A stretch of DNA of 64,000 bases. It comes from an uncultured Lachnoclostridium sp. (GTDB taxonomy: Bacteria > Bacillota > Clostridia > Lachnospirales > Lachnospiraceae). Positions 17,833-26,457 of this stretch are shown in pieces. How positions within the stretch are numbered: the first letter of the stretch is position 1; the number at the start of each line of letters is the position of its first letter. Under the pieces are notes generated by a model. It was given only the letters and a program-made list of their open reading frames with translations. It was not told the origin of the DNA and made no database searches. The translations under genes and the position numbers were made by a program. The stretch covers positions 124,001 to 188,000 of the forward strand of contig CAKNJS010000001.1 of assembly GCA_930986645.1 (NCBI GenBank). The letters are read 5' to 3'.

Positions 17833-19722
17833 ATGATACCATGGCTTATTGGAATCCCGGCGGTGCTGGCGGTGTTATTTCAGTTCATCCGTAATGAGAA
17901 AGCAAGAGGTTACATCGTTTATGCAGGCGCCGGTATTATTATGCTTACGACGGTTATTTTTATCGTGAACTGGATCGATGGCGGAGCCCGGGCATGGATG
18001 CTTTATCCGGAGACTGAGCTGATCGATCATCTGATGGCAGCGGGGGATCTGTTCCTGATGTGCCTGATCATCTACCTGAGTGTGAAATACGGCAAGGTGC
18101 TTCCGATCATCCTGTCCGCAGTACAGACAGTGCTTGTGCTGTATACGGAGTTTACCGCGGATGTAAAAGAGGGGCCCCACATGATGGTGGACTGGCTGAC
18201 GATCCTGATGTGTATCATCATAGCATTCATCGGGGGATTTATCTGTATCTATACGGTCGGATATATGAAAGGGTATCACAACCACCACAAGGAGGTAAAA
18301 GACAGACAGCCGTTTTTCTTCTCTATGCTGTTTCTGTTCCTTGCGGCGATGTTCGGACTGGTTCTTTCCCAGAATCTGGTTTGGATCTATTTCTTCTGGG
18401 AGATCACAAGCGTTATCTCGTTCCTGATGATCGGGTATACGCGCTCGGAAGAGGCGGTAAATAATAGTTTCTGTGCGCTGTGGATGAACCTGCTGGGCGG
18501 TCTGGGATTTGCAGCTGCTATCGCGCTGATGGCACAGCTTCACGGGACGCTTCAGCTTCTCGAAGTGGTGAATATCGGGGCGCTCCTGCCGCTGATGTGC
18601 CTGTCTCTTGCAGGACTTACGAAATCTGCGCAGCTTCCGTTTTCTACATGGCTTCTCGGGGCCATGGTGGCGCCGACGCCGTCCAGTGCACTGTTACACA
18701 GCGCGACGATGGTCAAGGCGGGTGTATATCTGCTGATCAGGATCTCTCCGGCACTTGAGGGAAATCTGGTGGGGATCATTGTCTCCAGCATCGGCGGTCT
18801 TACATTTATCATGGCAAGCATGATGGCGATCGCACAGAATGACGCCAAGAAAGTACTGGCATTTTCCACCATATCGAATCTGGGCCTGATCGTTGCCTGT
18901 TCCGGTATCGGTGTGGAGGAGACTGTATGGGCGGCTGTATTCCTCATGATCTTCCATGCAGTCAGCAAATCGATGCTGTTCCAGTCAGTCGGAGCTACAG
19001 AGAACACACTTGGCTCCAGAGATATTGAAAATATGCACGGCCTGATCATCACGGTTCCCAAGCTGGCGTATATCATGGGTATCGGAATTGCAGGAATGTA
19101 TCTGGCGCCGTTCGGAATGCTTATTTCCAAATGGGTGGCTCTGAAGTCATTCGTGGATTCGGGCAACGTGGTGCTGGTCCTCTTTATTGCATACGGAAGT
19201 GCCACGACCATGTTCTACTGGACAAAATGGCTGGCAAAACTGCTTTGTTTCCATATACCGAGACAGACGGTCAAAGACGTGACGCACAAGGATGAATATG
19301 TGTCCATGTTCTTCCATGCGGCGGTCATGCTCCTTCTTTGTCTGCTCCTTCCGATGGTGGCGGTATGGATGGTGAACCCGATTATAAAAGATCTGTTCGG
19401 CAACTCTACGGATGTTCTCTCCATGAGCGTGCTCACAACAATGGCGATTATGCTTGTCTCCATCTTTATCGTGCCCGTGGCGATGTTCTTCATCAGCAGA
19501 AGATCCCACAGAGAGATCGTGCCGATCTATATGAACGGTATCAATAATGGAGACAACCGTTTCTTTATGAACAGTTATGGGAAAAATGAACATCTGTACT
19601 TAAGCAACTGGTATCTGCGGTTTGAGTTCGGACGCAGGCATCTGCGGATACCGTCGATCATTATGGCGGCAGCAGTGCTTGTCGTCGGATTCTGCCTTGT
19701 AATAGGAGGTGTGTCATGGTGA
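17833..19722 (+). CDS. echA: Energy-converting hydrogenase subunit A (NuoL/MrpA-like proton channel)
   Basis: This 630-residue, multi-membrane-span protein belongs to the NuoL/HyfB antiporter-like family, which forms the ion-translocating arm of Ech hydrogenase. Typical motifs are FFFWEITSVISFLMIG, GLTKSAQLPFSTWLLGAM, a TPSSALLHSATMVKAG segment with the conserved lysine, and KKVLAFSTISNLG. The track starts at an upstream GTG, but the ATG of MIPWLIGIPA follows AAAGGAGG by about nine bases and begins directly with a membrane segment, so I use it. It heads the echABCDEF operon and ends overlapping echB. Confidence 0.93.
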   Translation: MIPWLIGIPAVLAVLFQFIRNEKARGYIVYAGAGIIMLTTVIFIVNWIDGGARAWMLYPETELIDHLMAAGDLFLMCLIIYLSVKYGKVLPIILSAVQTVLVLYTEFTADVKEGPHMMVDWLTILMCIIIAFIGGFICIYTVGYMKGYHNHHKEVKDRQPFFFSMLFLFLAAMFGLVLSQNLVWIYFFWEITSVISFLMIGYTRSEEAVNNSFCALWMNLLGGLGFAAAIALMAQLHGTLQLLEVVNIGALLPLMCLSLAGLTKSAQLPFSTWLLGAMVAPTPSSALLHSATMVKAGVYLLIRISPALEGNLVGIIVSSIGGLTFIMASMMAIAQNDAKKVLAFSTISNLGLIVACSGIGVEETVWAAVFLMIFHAVSKSMLFQSVGATENTLGSRDIENMHGLIITVPKLAYIMGIGIAGMYLAPFGMLISKWVALKSFVDSGNVVLVLFIAYGSATTMFYWTKWLAKLLCFHIPRQTVKDVTHKDEYVSMFFHAAVMLLLCLLLPMVAVWMVNPIIKDLFGNSTDVLSMSVLTTMAIMLVSIFIVPVAMFFISRRSHREIVPIYMNGINNGDNRFFMNSYGKNEHLYLSNWYLRFEFGRRHLRIPSIIMAAAVLVVGFCLVIGGVSW

Positions 19723-20579
19723 AAATAGTATTTGTACTGGCTTATCTGATCCTGGCACCTTTCCTCGGAGCGCTGCTGGATGGAGTGGACCGTATTATCA
19801 GCGCGAGGATGCAGAGGAGAAAAGGACCGAGCCTCCTTCAGCCGTTTTATGACCTTGGAAAACTTTTCTCCAAAGAGATGATCGCAGTAAATAACGTACA
19901 GCTCCTTCTGAATCTGAGCTACCTTGTGATCCTGATGATTGCGGGCTGTATGCTCTTTTACGGGGCGGACCTTCTGATGGTGCTCTTCATATTAAGTACC
20001 GCAGATATGTTTTTGATCATGGCGGCGTCCAGTGATTCCTCGCCGTATGCGAATATGGGAGCCAGCAGAGAGATGCTTCAGATGATGGCTTATGAGCCCC
20101 TGACACTTCTTATTGCAGTAGGCTTCTATCTGACAACAGGATCTTTTCAGGTGTCAGATATTATCCGCGCCGATACGAGCGCAGTACTGTGGATGCCGGG
20201 CCTGCTGGTCGGATTTATGTTTACGGCAGCGATCAAATTCAGGAAATCGCCCTTTGACCTGTCCACGAGCCATCATGCTCATCAGGAGATGGTAAAGGGA
20301 CTGACGACAGAGATGTCCGGCACTACGCTGGCTATTATGAATATAGCGGAATATTACGAATTGGTGCTGCTGCTCGGAATCTTCTGTCTCTTCTTTATCA
20401 ACAGCACATGGTGGAGCTGGATCGCAGCAATTTTGATCTGTGCTGTGATATTTTTCATGGAGACGCTGTGGGATAATATCAGCGCCCGTGTAAAATGGAA
20501 GACCCTTCTCTACAGCTGCTGGGTGGTAACACTGGTAGCCGGCGGAGTGAATATACTGATTCTGATGTTGGACAAGTGA
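19716..20579 (+). CDS. echB: Energy-converting hydrogenase subunit B (NuoH-like)
   Basis: EchB is the NuoH/HyfC-like membrane subunit that connects the hydrogenase module to the proton channel. The cytoplasmic loop with RMQRRKGPSLLQPFYDLGKLFSKE is the hallmark of the family, as is the later FRKSPFDLSTSHHAHQE segment. There are about eight hydrophobic spans in 287 residues. The ATG overlaps the echA stop by seven bases, so translation is coupled. Confidence 0.94.
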   Translation: MVKIVFVLAYLILAPFLGALLDGVDRIISARMQRRKGPSLLQPFYDLGKLFSKEMIAVNNVQLLLNLSYLVILMIAGCMLFYGADLLMVLFILSTADMFLIMAASSDSSPYANMGASREMLQMMAYEPLTLLIAVGFYLTTGSFQVSDIIRADTSAVLWMPGLLVGFMFTAAIKFRKSPFDLSTSHHAHQEMVKGLTTEMSGTTLAIMNIAEYYELVLLLGIFCLFFINSTWWSWIAAILICAVIFFMETLWDNISARVKWKTLLYSCWVVTLVAGGVNILILMLDK

Positions 20580-20597
20580 GCAGGAGGCAGATAAATT

Positions 20598-21035
20598 ATG
20601 AATAAAGTATCAAAATCACCATGGCTGCTCCACTATGATGCCAGCAGCTGCAACGGATGTGACATCGAAGTCCTCGACTGTCTCACACCGAAATACGATA
20701 TCGAGCGTTTCGGTATCATCAATACAGGAGATCCGTTTCAGGCGGATATCCTGCTGATCACAGGCGGTGTGAACAGCCAGACTGAGAGTGTGGTAAAACA
20801 GATATACAGCCAGATGCCGGAACCGAAAGTCGTGGTTGCAGTCGGGATCTGCGCCTGTACAGGCGGTGTATTTAAAGAATGTTACAATATCAAAGGCGGG
20901 ATCGACACCGTGATCCCGGTGGACGTATATGTTCCGGGCTGCGCTGCGCGTCCGGAAGCTATTATCGACGGAGTTGTCAAGGCACTGAGTATATTGGATG
21001 CAAAACAGGCAGCTATGTCTAAAGACGGGAGGTGA
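20598..21035 (+). CDS. echC: Energy-converting hydrogenase subunit C ([NiFe] small subunit, NuoB-like)
   Basis: This small subunit holds the proximal [4Fe-4S] cluster that passes electrons between the ferredoxin-like subunit and the [NiFe] site. Cysteines appear as SCNGCDIEVLDC, GICACTGG and PGCAARPEAI, the four-cysteine pattern of NuoB/EchC/CooL. At 145 residues it is the compact Ech-type form with no signal peptide, in line with a cytoplasm-facing enzyme. It sits 18 bases after echB. Confidence 0.95.
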   Translation: MNKVSKSPWLLHYDASSCNGCDIEVLDCLTPKYDIERFGIINTGDPFQADILLITGGVNSQTESVVKQIYSQMPEPKVVVAVGICACTGGVFKECYNIKGGIDTVIPVDVYVPGCAARPEAIIDGVVKALSILDAKQAAMSKDGR

Positions 21036-21040
21036 CGGCG

Positions 21041-21388
21041 ATGGAATATAAGAATGAGATCAGAAAGATTACTGCAGCGGAATTTTTCCCGGCCGTCGTG
21101 CATATGAAGACAGAGAACTGGCGCCTTGTCCAGATTTGTGCATCCTGCATCGAGGGCGGGTATGAGATGAGCTATTCTTTCTGTCTGAGATACGATATGG
21201 TGACGCTGCGTCTGGAAGTTGCGGAGGACGAAGAAGTCGCCAGTATTACACAGATCTATCCCTGTGCATTTATACAGGAGAATGAGGCGGAAGAATTGTT
21301 CGGTGTGAAGATCAAGACGATCAAGCCGGATTATAAGGATAAATTGTACCGGATCGACGTAGAGACACCGTTTAAGAAAAAGGAGTAG
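21041..21388 (+). CDS. echD: Energy-converting hydrogenase subunit D (NuoC-like)
   Basis: EchD corresponds to the NuoC 30-kDa subunit domain that packs on the large subunit. The protein is short (115 residues), with CAFIQENEAEELFGVKI matching the conserved ENEAxELFGI/V motif. The ORF track starts at a GTG inside the ribosome binding site; GGGAGG at 21027 lies eight bases before ATG 21041, which I take as the start. It follows echC closely and precedes echE by five bases. Confidence 0.92.
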   Translation: MEYKNEIRKITAAEFFPAVVHMKTENWRLVQICASCIEGGYEMSYSFCLRYDMVTLRLEVAEDEEVASITQIYPCAFIQENEAEELFGVKIKTIKPDYKDKLYRIDVETPFKKKE

Positions 21389-21393
21389 AGAAA

Positions 21394-22473
21394 ATGGCAA
21401 AGAGAAGTATAGTACCTTTTGGCCCTCAGCATCCTGTTCTGCCGGAGCCGGTACATCTGGATCTGGTGCTGGAGGATGAGACTGTGGTGCAGGCAGTTCC
21501 GAGCATCGGCTATATCCACAGAGGCCTTGAGAAACTTGTAGAAAAGAGAGATTTTAAACAGTATACCTATATCGCAGAGCGTATCTGCGGCATCTGCAGC
21601 TGCGGCCACGGGCTGGGCTATTGTATGGCAGTAGAGAAAGTCATGGGCATTGAGGTCCCGGAAAGAGCAAATTATCTGCGCGCTATCTGGGTGGAGATGA
21701 GCCGTATCCACAGCCATCTGCTCTGGCTCGGACTGCTGGCGGACGCTATGGGATTCGAGAGCCTGTTCATGGAGAGCTGGCGCCTGAGAGAGAAGATCCT
21801 CGATATGTTCGATGAGACGGCCGGAGGCAGGATCATCCACTCGGTCAATCAGGTGGGAGGTGTCCAGAAAGATATGGACGCTTCAATGCTGAACCATCTG
21901 CTCGAGGCAGTCAATGATATTGAAAGCGATATCAAACCTGTAGTGAATACTTTCCTTCAGGACTACACAGTTCAGAGCCGTCTGAAAGGTGCGGGCGTCC
22001 TGAAGAAAGAGGATGCGGTTACTCTCGGCGCAGTGGGTCCGATGCTCAGGGCCAGCGGCGTGGAGTACGATGTCCGTATGCTGGGCTACGGTGCATATAA
22101 AGACCTGACCGTGGAGCCGATCACATCGACCGACGGAGACTGTTACGGCCGCTGTGAGGTAAGGTTAAAAGAGCTGTTCCAGTCCTTTGACCTGATCCGG
22201 GAAGCTGTCGGCAAGATTCCCTCCGGAGATATCAATGTGCCCGTAAAAGGCAATCCCAGCGGGGAATACTTCATGCGGATCGAGCAGCCGAGAGGAGAGG
22301 CAATCTATTACGTGAAAGGAAACGGAACAAAATATCTGGATCGTTTCCGTCTCCGTACACCGACGACAAGCAATATCCCGCCGATGGTGGAAATCCTGAA
22401 AGGATGCCAGCTGGCTGATGTGCCTATCCTGATCCTGACCATCGATCCGTGCGTAAGCTGTACGGAACGCTAG
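21394..22473 (+). CDS. echE: Energy-converting hydrogenase subunit E ([NiFe] large subunit, NuoD-like)
   Basis: This is the catalytic subunit that reduces protons or oxidises H2 at the [NiFe] centre. The N-terminal motif RICGICSCGHG and the C-terminal DPCVSCTER supply the four cysteine ligands, so the active site is intact, unlike complex I NuoD. The protein ends at the arginine immediately after the second motif; there is no C-terminal extension to be cut off, which agrees with the absence of a HycI/HyaD-type endopeptidase gene near the hyp cluster. Overall similarity is to Ech and CooH rather than uptake hydrogenases. Confidence 0.96.
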   Translation: MAKRSIVPFGPQHPVLPEPVHLDLVLEDETVVQAVPSIGYIHRGLEKLVEKRDFKQYTYIAERICGICSCGHGLGYCMAVEKVMGIEVPERANYLRAIWVEMSRIHSHLLWLGLLADAMGFESLFMESWRLREKILDMFDETAGGRIIHSVNQVGGVQKDMDASMLNHLLEAVNDIESDIKPVVNTFLQDYTVQSRLKGAGVLKKEDAVTLGAVGPMLRASGVEYDVRMLGYGAYKDLTVEPITSTDGDCYGRCEVRLKELFQSFDLIREAVGKIPSGDINVPVKGNPSGEYFMRIEQPRGEAIYYVKGNGTKYLDRFRLRTPTTSNIPPMVEILKGCQLADVPILILTIDPCVSCTER

Positions 22474-22491
22474 GCAGAAAGGAGAAGCAGT

Positions 22492-23055
22492 ATGAAAAAG
22501 ACAAGAATGTTTACATTTGCCGGAAGAGTGCTCAAAAATCTCTTCAAAAAACCGGCGACAACACAGTATCCTTTCGAGCCGGCACAGTATCCGGAGCGGA
22601 TGCGGGGGCATATCCGCATCGAGATTGAGAACTGTATCAGCTGCGGTCTGTGTATGCGGTCCTGCCCGTCTCAGGCAATCCGGGTGGACAGGAAAGCGGG
22701 AACGTGGACGATCGAACGCTTTGACTGTGTACAGTGCGGCTTCTGCGTGGCAGCCTGCCCGAAGAAATGTCTGTTCATGGAAAAAGGATATACGGAGCCG
22801 GATATCCTGAAGAAGAGCGAGACATTTACCAAGCCGAAGGAAGAAAAGAAAGAGGCGGCTGCCACAGCGGGCGGAAAGCCTGCAGTGGATACAGAAAAGT
22901 GCGTATACTGTACGCTCTGTGCGAAGAAATGTCCGCAGGAAGCGCTTCATGTAGACCGGAAGGAGAAAATCTGGGAGCTGGATGAAGAGAAGTGCGTGGA
23001 GTGCGGTATCTGCGCGGGAGCCTGCCCGAAGAAAGCGATAGAGCTGAAAGGGTAA
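22492..23055 (+). CDS. echF: Energy-converting hydrogenase ferredoxin-type subunit with four [4Fe-4S] motifs
   Basis: EchF links soluble ferredoxin to the hydrogenase. Four complete CxxCxxCxxxCP motifs are visible: CISCGLCMRSCP, CVQCGFCVAACP, CVYCTLCAKKCP and CVECGICAGACP. Classical EchF has two, so the C-terminal pair, joined through a lysine/glutamate-rich linker (KPKEEKKEAAATAGG), looks like a fused second ferredoxin domain. The length of 187 residues is correspondingly longer than expected. It is the last gene of the operon and is followed by a hairpin terminator. Confidence 0.93.
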   Translation: MKKTRMFTFAGRVLKNLFKKPATTQYPFEPAQYPERMRGHIRIEIENCISCGLCMRSCPSQAIRVDRKAGTWTIERFDCVQCGFCVAACPKKCLFMEKGYTEPDILKKSETFTKPKEEKKEAAATAGGKPAVDTEKCVYCTLCAKKCPQEALHVDRKEKIWELDEEKCVECGICAGACPKKAIELKG

Positions 23056-23094
23056 GAGAAGCTTCAGTGTTTATGGAATATATTGAATGAAACG

Positions 23095-23130
23095 AAATGC
23101 AGCGCAAAAGGTTTGCGTTGCATTTTGTTT
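23095..23130 (+). terminator. Terminator of the ech operon
   Basis: AAATGCAGCGCAAA pairs with TTTGCGTTGCATTT (14 bp with one G-T pair) around an AGG loop, followed by TGTTTG. It lies 40 bases after the echF stop. Confidence 0.8.
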
Positions 23131-23227
23131 GAAACGCAAATATAATTTCAATAGATAAGCAATATAGCCAGCGATGATAATACAGTTGAGTTGATATATT
23201 TAGTTGAACAATTGGAGGTATTTACCC

Positions 23228-23794
23228 ATGAAAAAAATAGCAGTCATTTTCCCGGGAGTCGGCTACCACGCGGACAAGCCGCTCCTCTACTACAGCAAGA
23301 AAATCGCATCTCAGAACGGATATGAGATCGTCGAAGTACCATACGGAAAGTTCCCAAAGGGAGTGAAAGGTTCCAGAGAAAAGATGGAAAAAGCGTTCTT
23401 CAGTGCAGTGGAGCAGGCAGAAGAAATTTTAAAAGACGTGGATTTCTCTGCATATGACGATATTCTGTTTATCTCGAAGAGTGTGGGTACTGCGGTCTCC
23501 TCTGCATATGCGGGAAAACATCACCTGAAAACGAGAAACATCTATTACACACCGGTGGAGGCATCCTTCCAGTTCATGACTCAGCCGGGAATCGCATTCA
23601 CCGGGACAAAAGACTCGTGGGTGGATCATGAGGCCGTAAAAGAAGGCTGTGAAAAAGGCGGATTCCCGCTGTATATCACTGAAGGGGCGAATCACTCACT
23701 GGAGACAGGCGATGTGATAACAGATCTGGAGAATCTGCAGAAGATCATGCTGGCTGCAGAGAAGTATATCGCATGTGACAGTTCAGATAAGTAA
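23228..23794 (+). CDS. Alpha/beta hydrolase-fold protein
   Basis: A compact 188-residue protein with an opening strand KKIAVIFPGVGYHADK, a nucleophile elbow-like ISKSVGTAVS, an acid-bearing TGTKDSWVD and a histidine in EGANHSLETG, which together give the Ser-Asp-His order of alpha/beta hydrolases. The substrate is unknown. The ATG at 23228 follows GGAGG by about ten bases, whereas the track's upstream start has no such site. It begins a run of small cytoplasmic hydrolase genes (HAD, metallophosphoesterase) on the same strand. Confidence 0.8.
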   Translation: MKKIAVIFPGVGYHADKPLLYYSKKIASQNGYEIVEVPYGKFPKGVKGSREKMEKAFFSAVEQAEEILKDVDFSAYDDILFISKSVGTAVSSAYAGKHHLKTRNIYYTPVEASFQFMTQPGIAFTGTKDSWVDHEAVKEGCEKGGFPLYITEGANHSLETGDVITDLENLQKIMLAAEKYIACDSSDK

Positions 23795-23796
23795 CA

Positions 23797-23971
23797 GAAG
23801 GAGACCCATTTTATTCCAGACGGCTGGCAGGCGGACCTCAAAAAGGACGGCTGGTACAATACGATGGAGGAAGCCCTGCGCTTCAAGGAAATATTTAAGG
23901 CGCAGGATATATATAAAGAGGCAGTTCAGTTATCAGCGCGGGCTGGACGATGCGTGCAGAGGTATAAGAAC
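23797..23971 (+). other. Open, start-less reading frame fused in frame ahead of the HAD gene
   Basis: Between the hydrolase stop and the HAD ATG lies an uninterrupted frame that reads FIPDGWQADLKKDGWYNT and continues in frame into the HAD gene. It looks protein-like in composition but has no ATG, GTG or TTG at its head; AAGGAG lies nine bases before an ATT codon. It may be a remnant of a deleted gene, the C-terminus of something lost, or an N-terminal extension started at a rare ATT. I do not recognise the family. Confidence 0.4.
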
Positions 23972-24859
23972 ATGAAGATAAAGTGTATCGCTCTTGATCT
24001 GGACCGGACTACACTGGACAGTCAGGGGCATCTGAGCGAAGAAAACAAAGCAGCGATCGAGAGAGCTGCCGCATCCGGCATTCATGTGGCGGCAGCGAGC
24101 GGACGTTCACTGGATTCATTGCCGGCGGAGCTTACGGATATCACAGGCGTGCGGTATGCCATCACATCCAACGGAGCGGCAGTCTATGATCTGTGTGAAA
24201 GAAAATGTCTGCGTCAGTTCAAGATGACTCCGGCGTCTGTAGAGGATATCCTGCGGCATACGGAGACGGAGCGGATGAAAGATGTATATGGAAAGGCAGC
24301 GGAGATGCCGGAAGCAGAGATATCTGAAATCGAGATCTCTTACGAGGCGTTTATCGACGGCAGGGCTTTCGCGGAGAGCCGTTATGTGGCGGATCCGGTG
24401 CGTTTCGGAGCTATGCCGCAGGCAATTCCCTACATACAGAGTACCCGCAGGCCGGTTGAGGATATGCGGACTTTTATCCGTGAACACAAGTCGGAGCTGG
24501 ACTGCATTGACCTTGTGCTGAAAAGTGAGGATATGAAGCACAGGATGTGGAAAAATCTTCTCAAGAGTGTCCGGGATGTGTATATCACATCTTCTGTGAG
24601 ACAGCTCCTCGAGATCTCCCATAAAGATGCGGGGAAGGAGTCCGGCGCAGCATTCCTTCTGGAATATCTGGGGCTGAAAAGGGAAGAACTTGCCGCATTC
24701 GGCGACGGGGATAATGACAGCGGTCTGCTCAAATTTGCGGGGATCGGTTTTGCCGTGGCAAATGCGTCCCCGGGATGCAGAGACGCCGCAGATGAGATCG
24801 TCGCTTCAAATGATGAAAACGGTGTGGCACAGGGTATCCATAAGATTCTGACAATGTGA
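23972..24859 (+). CDS. Cof-type HAD-superfamily phosphatase
   Basis: The protein opens KIKCIALDLDRTTLDS, a HAD motif I (DLDxT) in the Cof/YidA subfamily that dephosphorylates sugar phosphates or flavin nucleotides. AAASGRS supplies motif II, and AAFGDGDNDSGLLKFAG motif IV with the magnesium-binding aspartates; the cap domain lies between. The first Asp-x-Asp is followed by RT rather than the common GT, a mild variation. The ATG at 23972 has AGAGG nine bases upstream; the longer start in the track has none. Confidence 0.88.
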   Translation: MKIKCIALDLDRTTLDSQGHLSEENKAAIERAAASGIHVAAASGRSLDSLPAELTDITGVRYAITSNGAAVYDLCERKCLRQFKMTPASVEDILRHTETERMKDVYGKAAEMPEAEISEIEISYEAFIDGRAFAESRYVADPVRFGAMPQAIPYIQSTRRPVEDMRTFIREHKSELDCIDLVLKSEDMKHRMWKNLLKSVRDVYITSSVRQLLEISHKDAGKESGAAFLLEYLGLKREELAAFGDGDNDSGLLKFAGIGFAVANASPGCRDAADEIVASNDENGVAQGIHKILTM

Positions 24860-24901
24860 GATAAAAGAGCCGGAGCCGGATTGTAAGCATGGAGGTTGGT
24901 T

Positions 24902-25597
24902 ATGGCACTATATGCGATGGGAGATTTCCATCTGTCGTTCACGGTCAATAAACCCATGGACGTATTTGGGAGTGAGTGGAAAAACCATGTGAAAAGGATA
25001 GAGAAATACTGGAAGAAATATGTAAAAGAAACAGACACTGCGGTTATTACGGGAGATCATTCATGGGGGAGAAATCTGGATGAATGCAGAGAAGATCTGA
25101 AATTTATCGAGGATCTTCCCGGCCGAAAGATCTTGTTGAGAGGCAACCATGACATGTTCTGGGATGCCAAGAAGACAGAGCGGCTCAACAGCCTGTATGA
25201 AGGAAGACTCAGCTTCCTGCAGAATAATTTCTATACATATGAGGATTATGCTCTGGTCGGGACGAAAGGTTACTGCTATGAGGGCAAAGACAGTTACGAA
25301 CACTTTGAGAAAATCAGAGACCGGGAGCTTGTGAGACTGCGGACGTCATTTGAGGCGGCGCGCTCTGCGGGATACCGGAAATACATTATGTTCCTTCACT
25401 ATCCGCCCACAAGCATCGGCGAGACGGAGAGCGGATTTACAAAGATGGCACAGGAATACGGAGCGGAGCAGGTTATCTATTCCCACTGCCACGGGAAGGC
25501 GAGATATGATGACAGTTTTCACGGAGAAGTGGACGGTATCATCTATCATCTTGTGTCTTCCGATTATCTCAGATTCAAACCGGAGAGAATATTATGA
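24902..25597 (+). CDS. Calcineurin-like metallophosphoesterase
   Basis: Motifs of the binuclear metal site occur in order: MGDFHLS (DxH), VITGDHSWG (GDhxx), LLRGNHDMFWD (GNHD), FLHYPP and YSHCHGKAR (GHxH-like). It is a stand-alone 231-residue enzyme of the predicted-phosphohydrolase type whose substrate is not known. The start at 24902 has GGAGG six bases upstream, so the two extra codons of the track are left out. Its stop overlaps the yaaA start (ATGA), showing coupling. Confidence 0.88.
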   Translation: MALYAMGDFHLSFTVNKPMDVFGSEWKNHVKRIEKYWKKYVKETDTAVITGDHSWGRNLDECREDLKFIEDLPGRKILLRGNHDMFWDAKKTERLNSLYEGRLSFLQNNFYTYEDYALVGTKGYCYEGKDSYEHFEKIRDRELVRLRTSFEAARSAGYRKYIMFLHYPPTSIGETESGFTKMAQEYGAEQVIYSHCHGKARYDDSFHGEVDGIIYHLVSSDYLRFKPERIL

Positions 25598-26403
25598 AAA
25601 TCATTATTTCACCAGCGAAAAAAATGAATATTGACACAGATACTCTGGCGTGCAGGAGTGTGCCTGTTTTCCTTGATGAGACGACACAGCTCCTTACATG
25701 GATGAAAAATCTTACATTTGCACAGGCAAAGGAACTGTGGAAATGCAACGACAAAATTGCAGAACAGAATTACAGAAGATTTCAGGAGATGGATCTGGAG
25801 CGGAATCTGACGCCGGCAGTGATCGCCTATGAGGGGATCCAGTATCAGTATATGGCTCCTGCCGTATTCGGAGGTGCACAGACGGATTATATTCAGGAAC
25901 ATCTGCGGATCCTGTCCGGCTTTTATGGTGTGCTGAAACCTTTTGACGGCGTGGCACCCTACAGGCTGGAGATGCAGGCAAAAGCGTCTGACGCCGGCGA
26001 TCTGTATAAATTCTGGGGCGATAAACTGTACCGGGAAGTGGTGCGGGGAGACCGGAAGACAGCAGGCGGACACCAGGAATATCCGGATCATAAGGGCAGT
26101 CTTATCGTAAATCTGGCATCCAAAGAGTACTCGAAATGCGTGGAGAAGTACCTTGCGCCGGAAGACAGATATCTGACCATTGTGTTCGGGGAGCTTTCAG
26201 ACGGGAAAGTAAAACAGAAAGGAACGCTTGCCAAGATGGCAAGAGGCGAGATGGTGCGCTATATGGCAGAGCACGAGGTGGAAGGCCCGGAAGGCATACA
26301 AGGATTTGACAGACTGGGGTACTGTTTTGATGAAGCGCTCTCAAATGAGCGGGAATATGTGTTTTTGAAGAAGGAGCAGCCGGCGGACGGAGAGACAGTC
26401 TGA
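25594..26403 (+). CDS. yaaA: Peroxide stress protein YaaA
   Basis: The N-terminus MKIIISPAKKMN is the signature of the YaaA/DUF328 family, whose E. coli member lowers intracellular free iron under hydrogen peroxide stress and binds DNA through a cantaloupe fold. The C-terminal GYCFDEALSNEREYVF is also family-typical. At 269 residues it is full length. The start overlaps the stop of the metallophosphoesterase gene by four bases. In an anaerobe this suits occasional oxidative exposure. Confidence 0.93.
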   Translation: MKIIISPAKKMNIDTDTLACRSVPVFLDETTQLLTWMKNLTFAQAKELWKCNDKIAEQNYRRFQEMDLERNLTPAVIAYEGIQYQYMAPAVFGGAQTDYIQEHLRILSGFYGVLKPFDGVAPYRLEMQAKASDAGDLYKFWGDKLYREVVRGDRKTAGGHQEYPDHKGSLIVNLASKEYSKCVEKYLAPEDRYLTIVFGELSDGKVKQKGTLAKMARGEMVRYMAEHEVEGPEGIQGFDRLGYCFDEALSNEREYVFLKKEQPADGETV

Positions 26404-26457
26404 AGAAAAGGCTGTTTCTCCCATCGGGCAGAATATTTGGGATATGGAGGAAAAGTT

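Noticed and set aside
17833-23055. Respiratory complex I (nuo) fragment
   Set aside because: The subunits are NuoL/H/B/C/D-like, but both [NiFe] cysteine motifs are intact in the large subunit and no NuoE/F/G genes are present, and hyp genes are adjacent.
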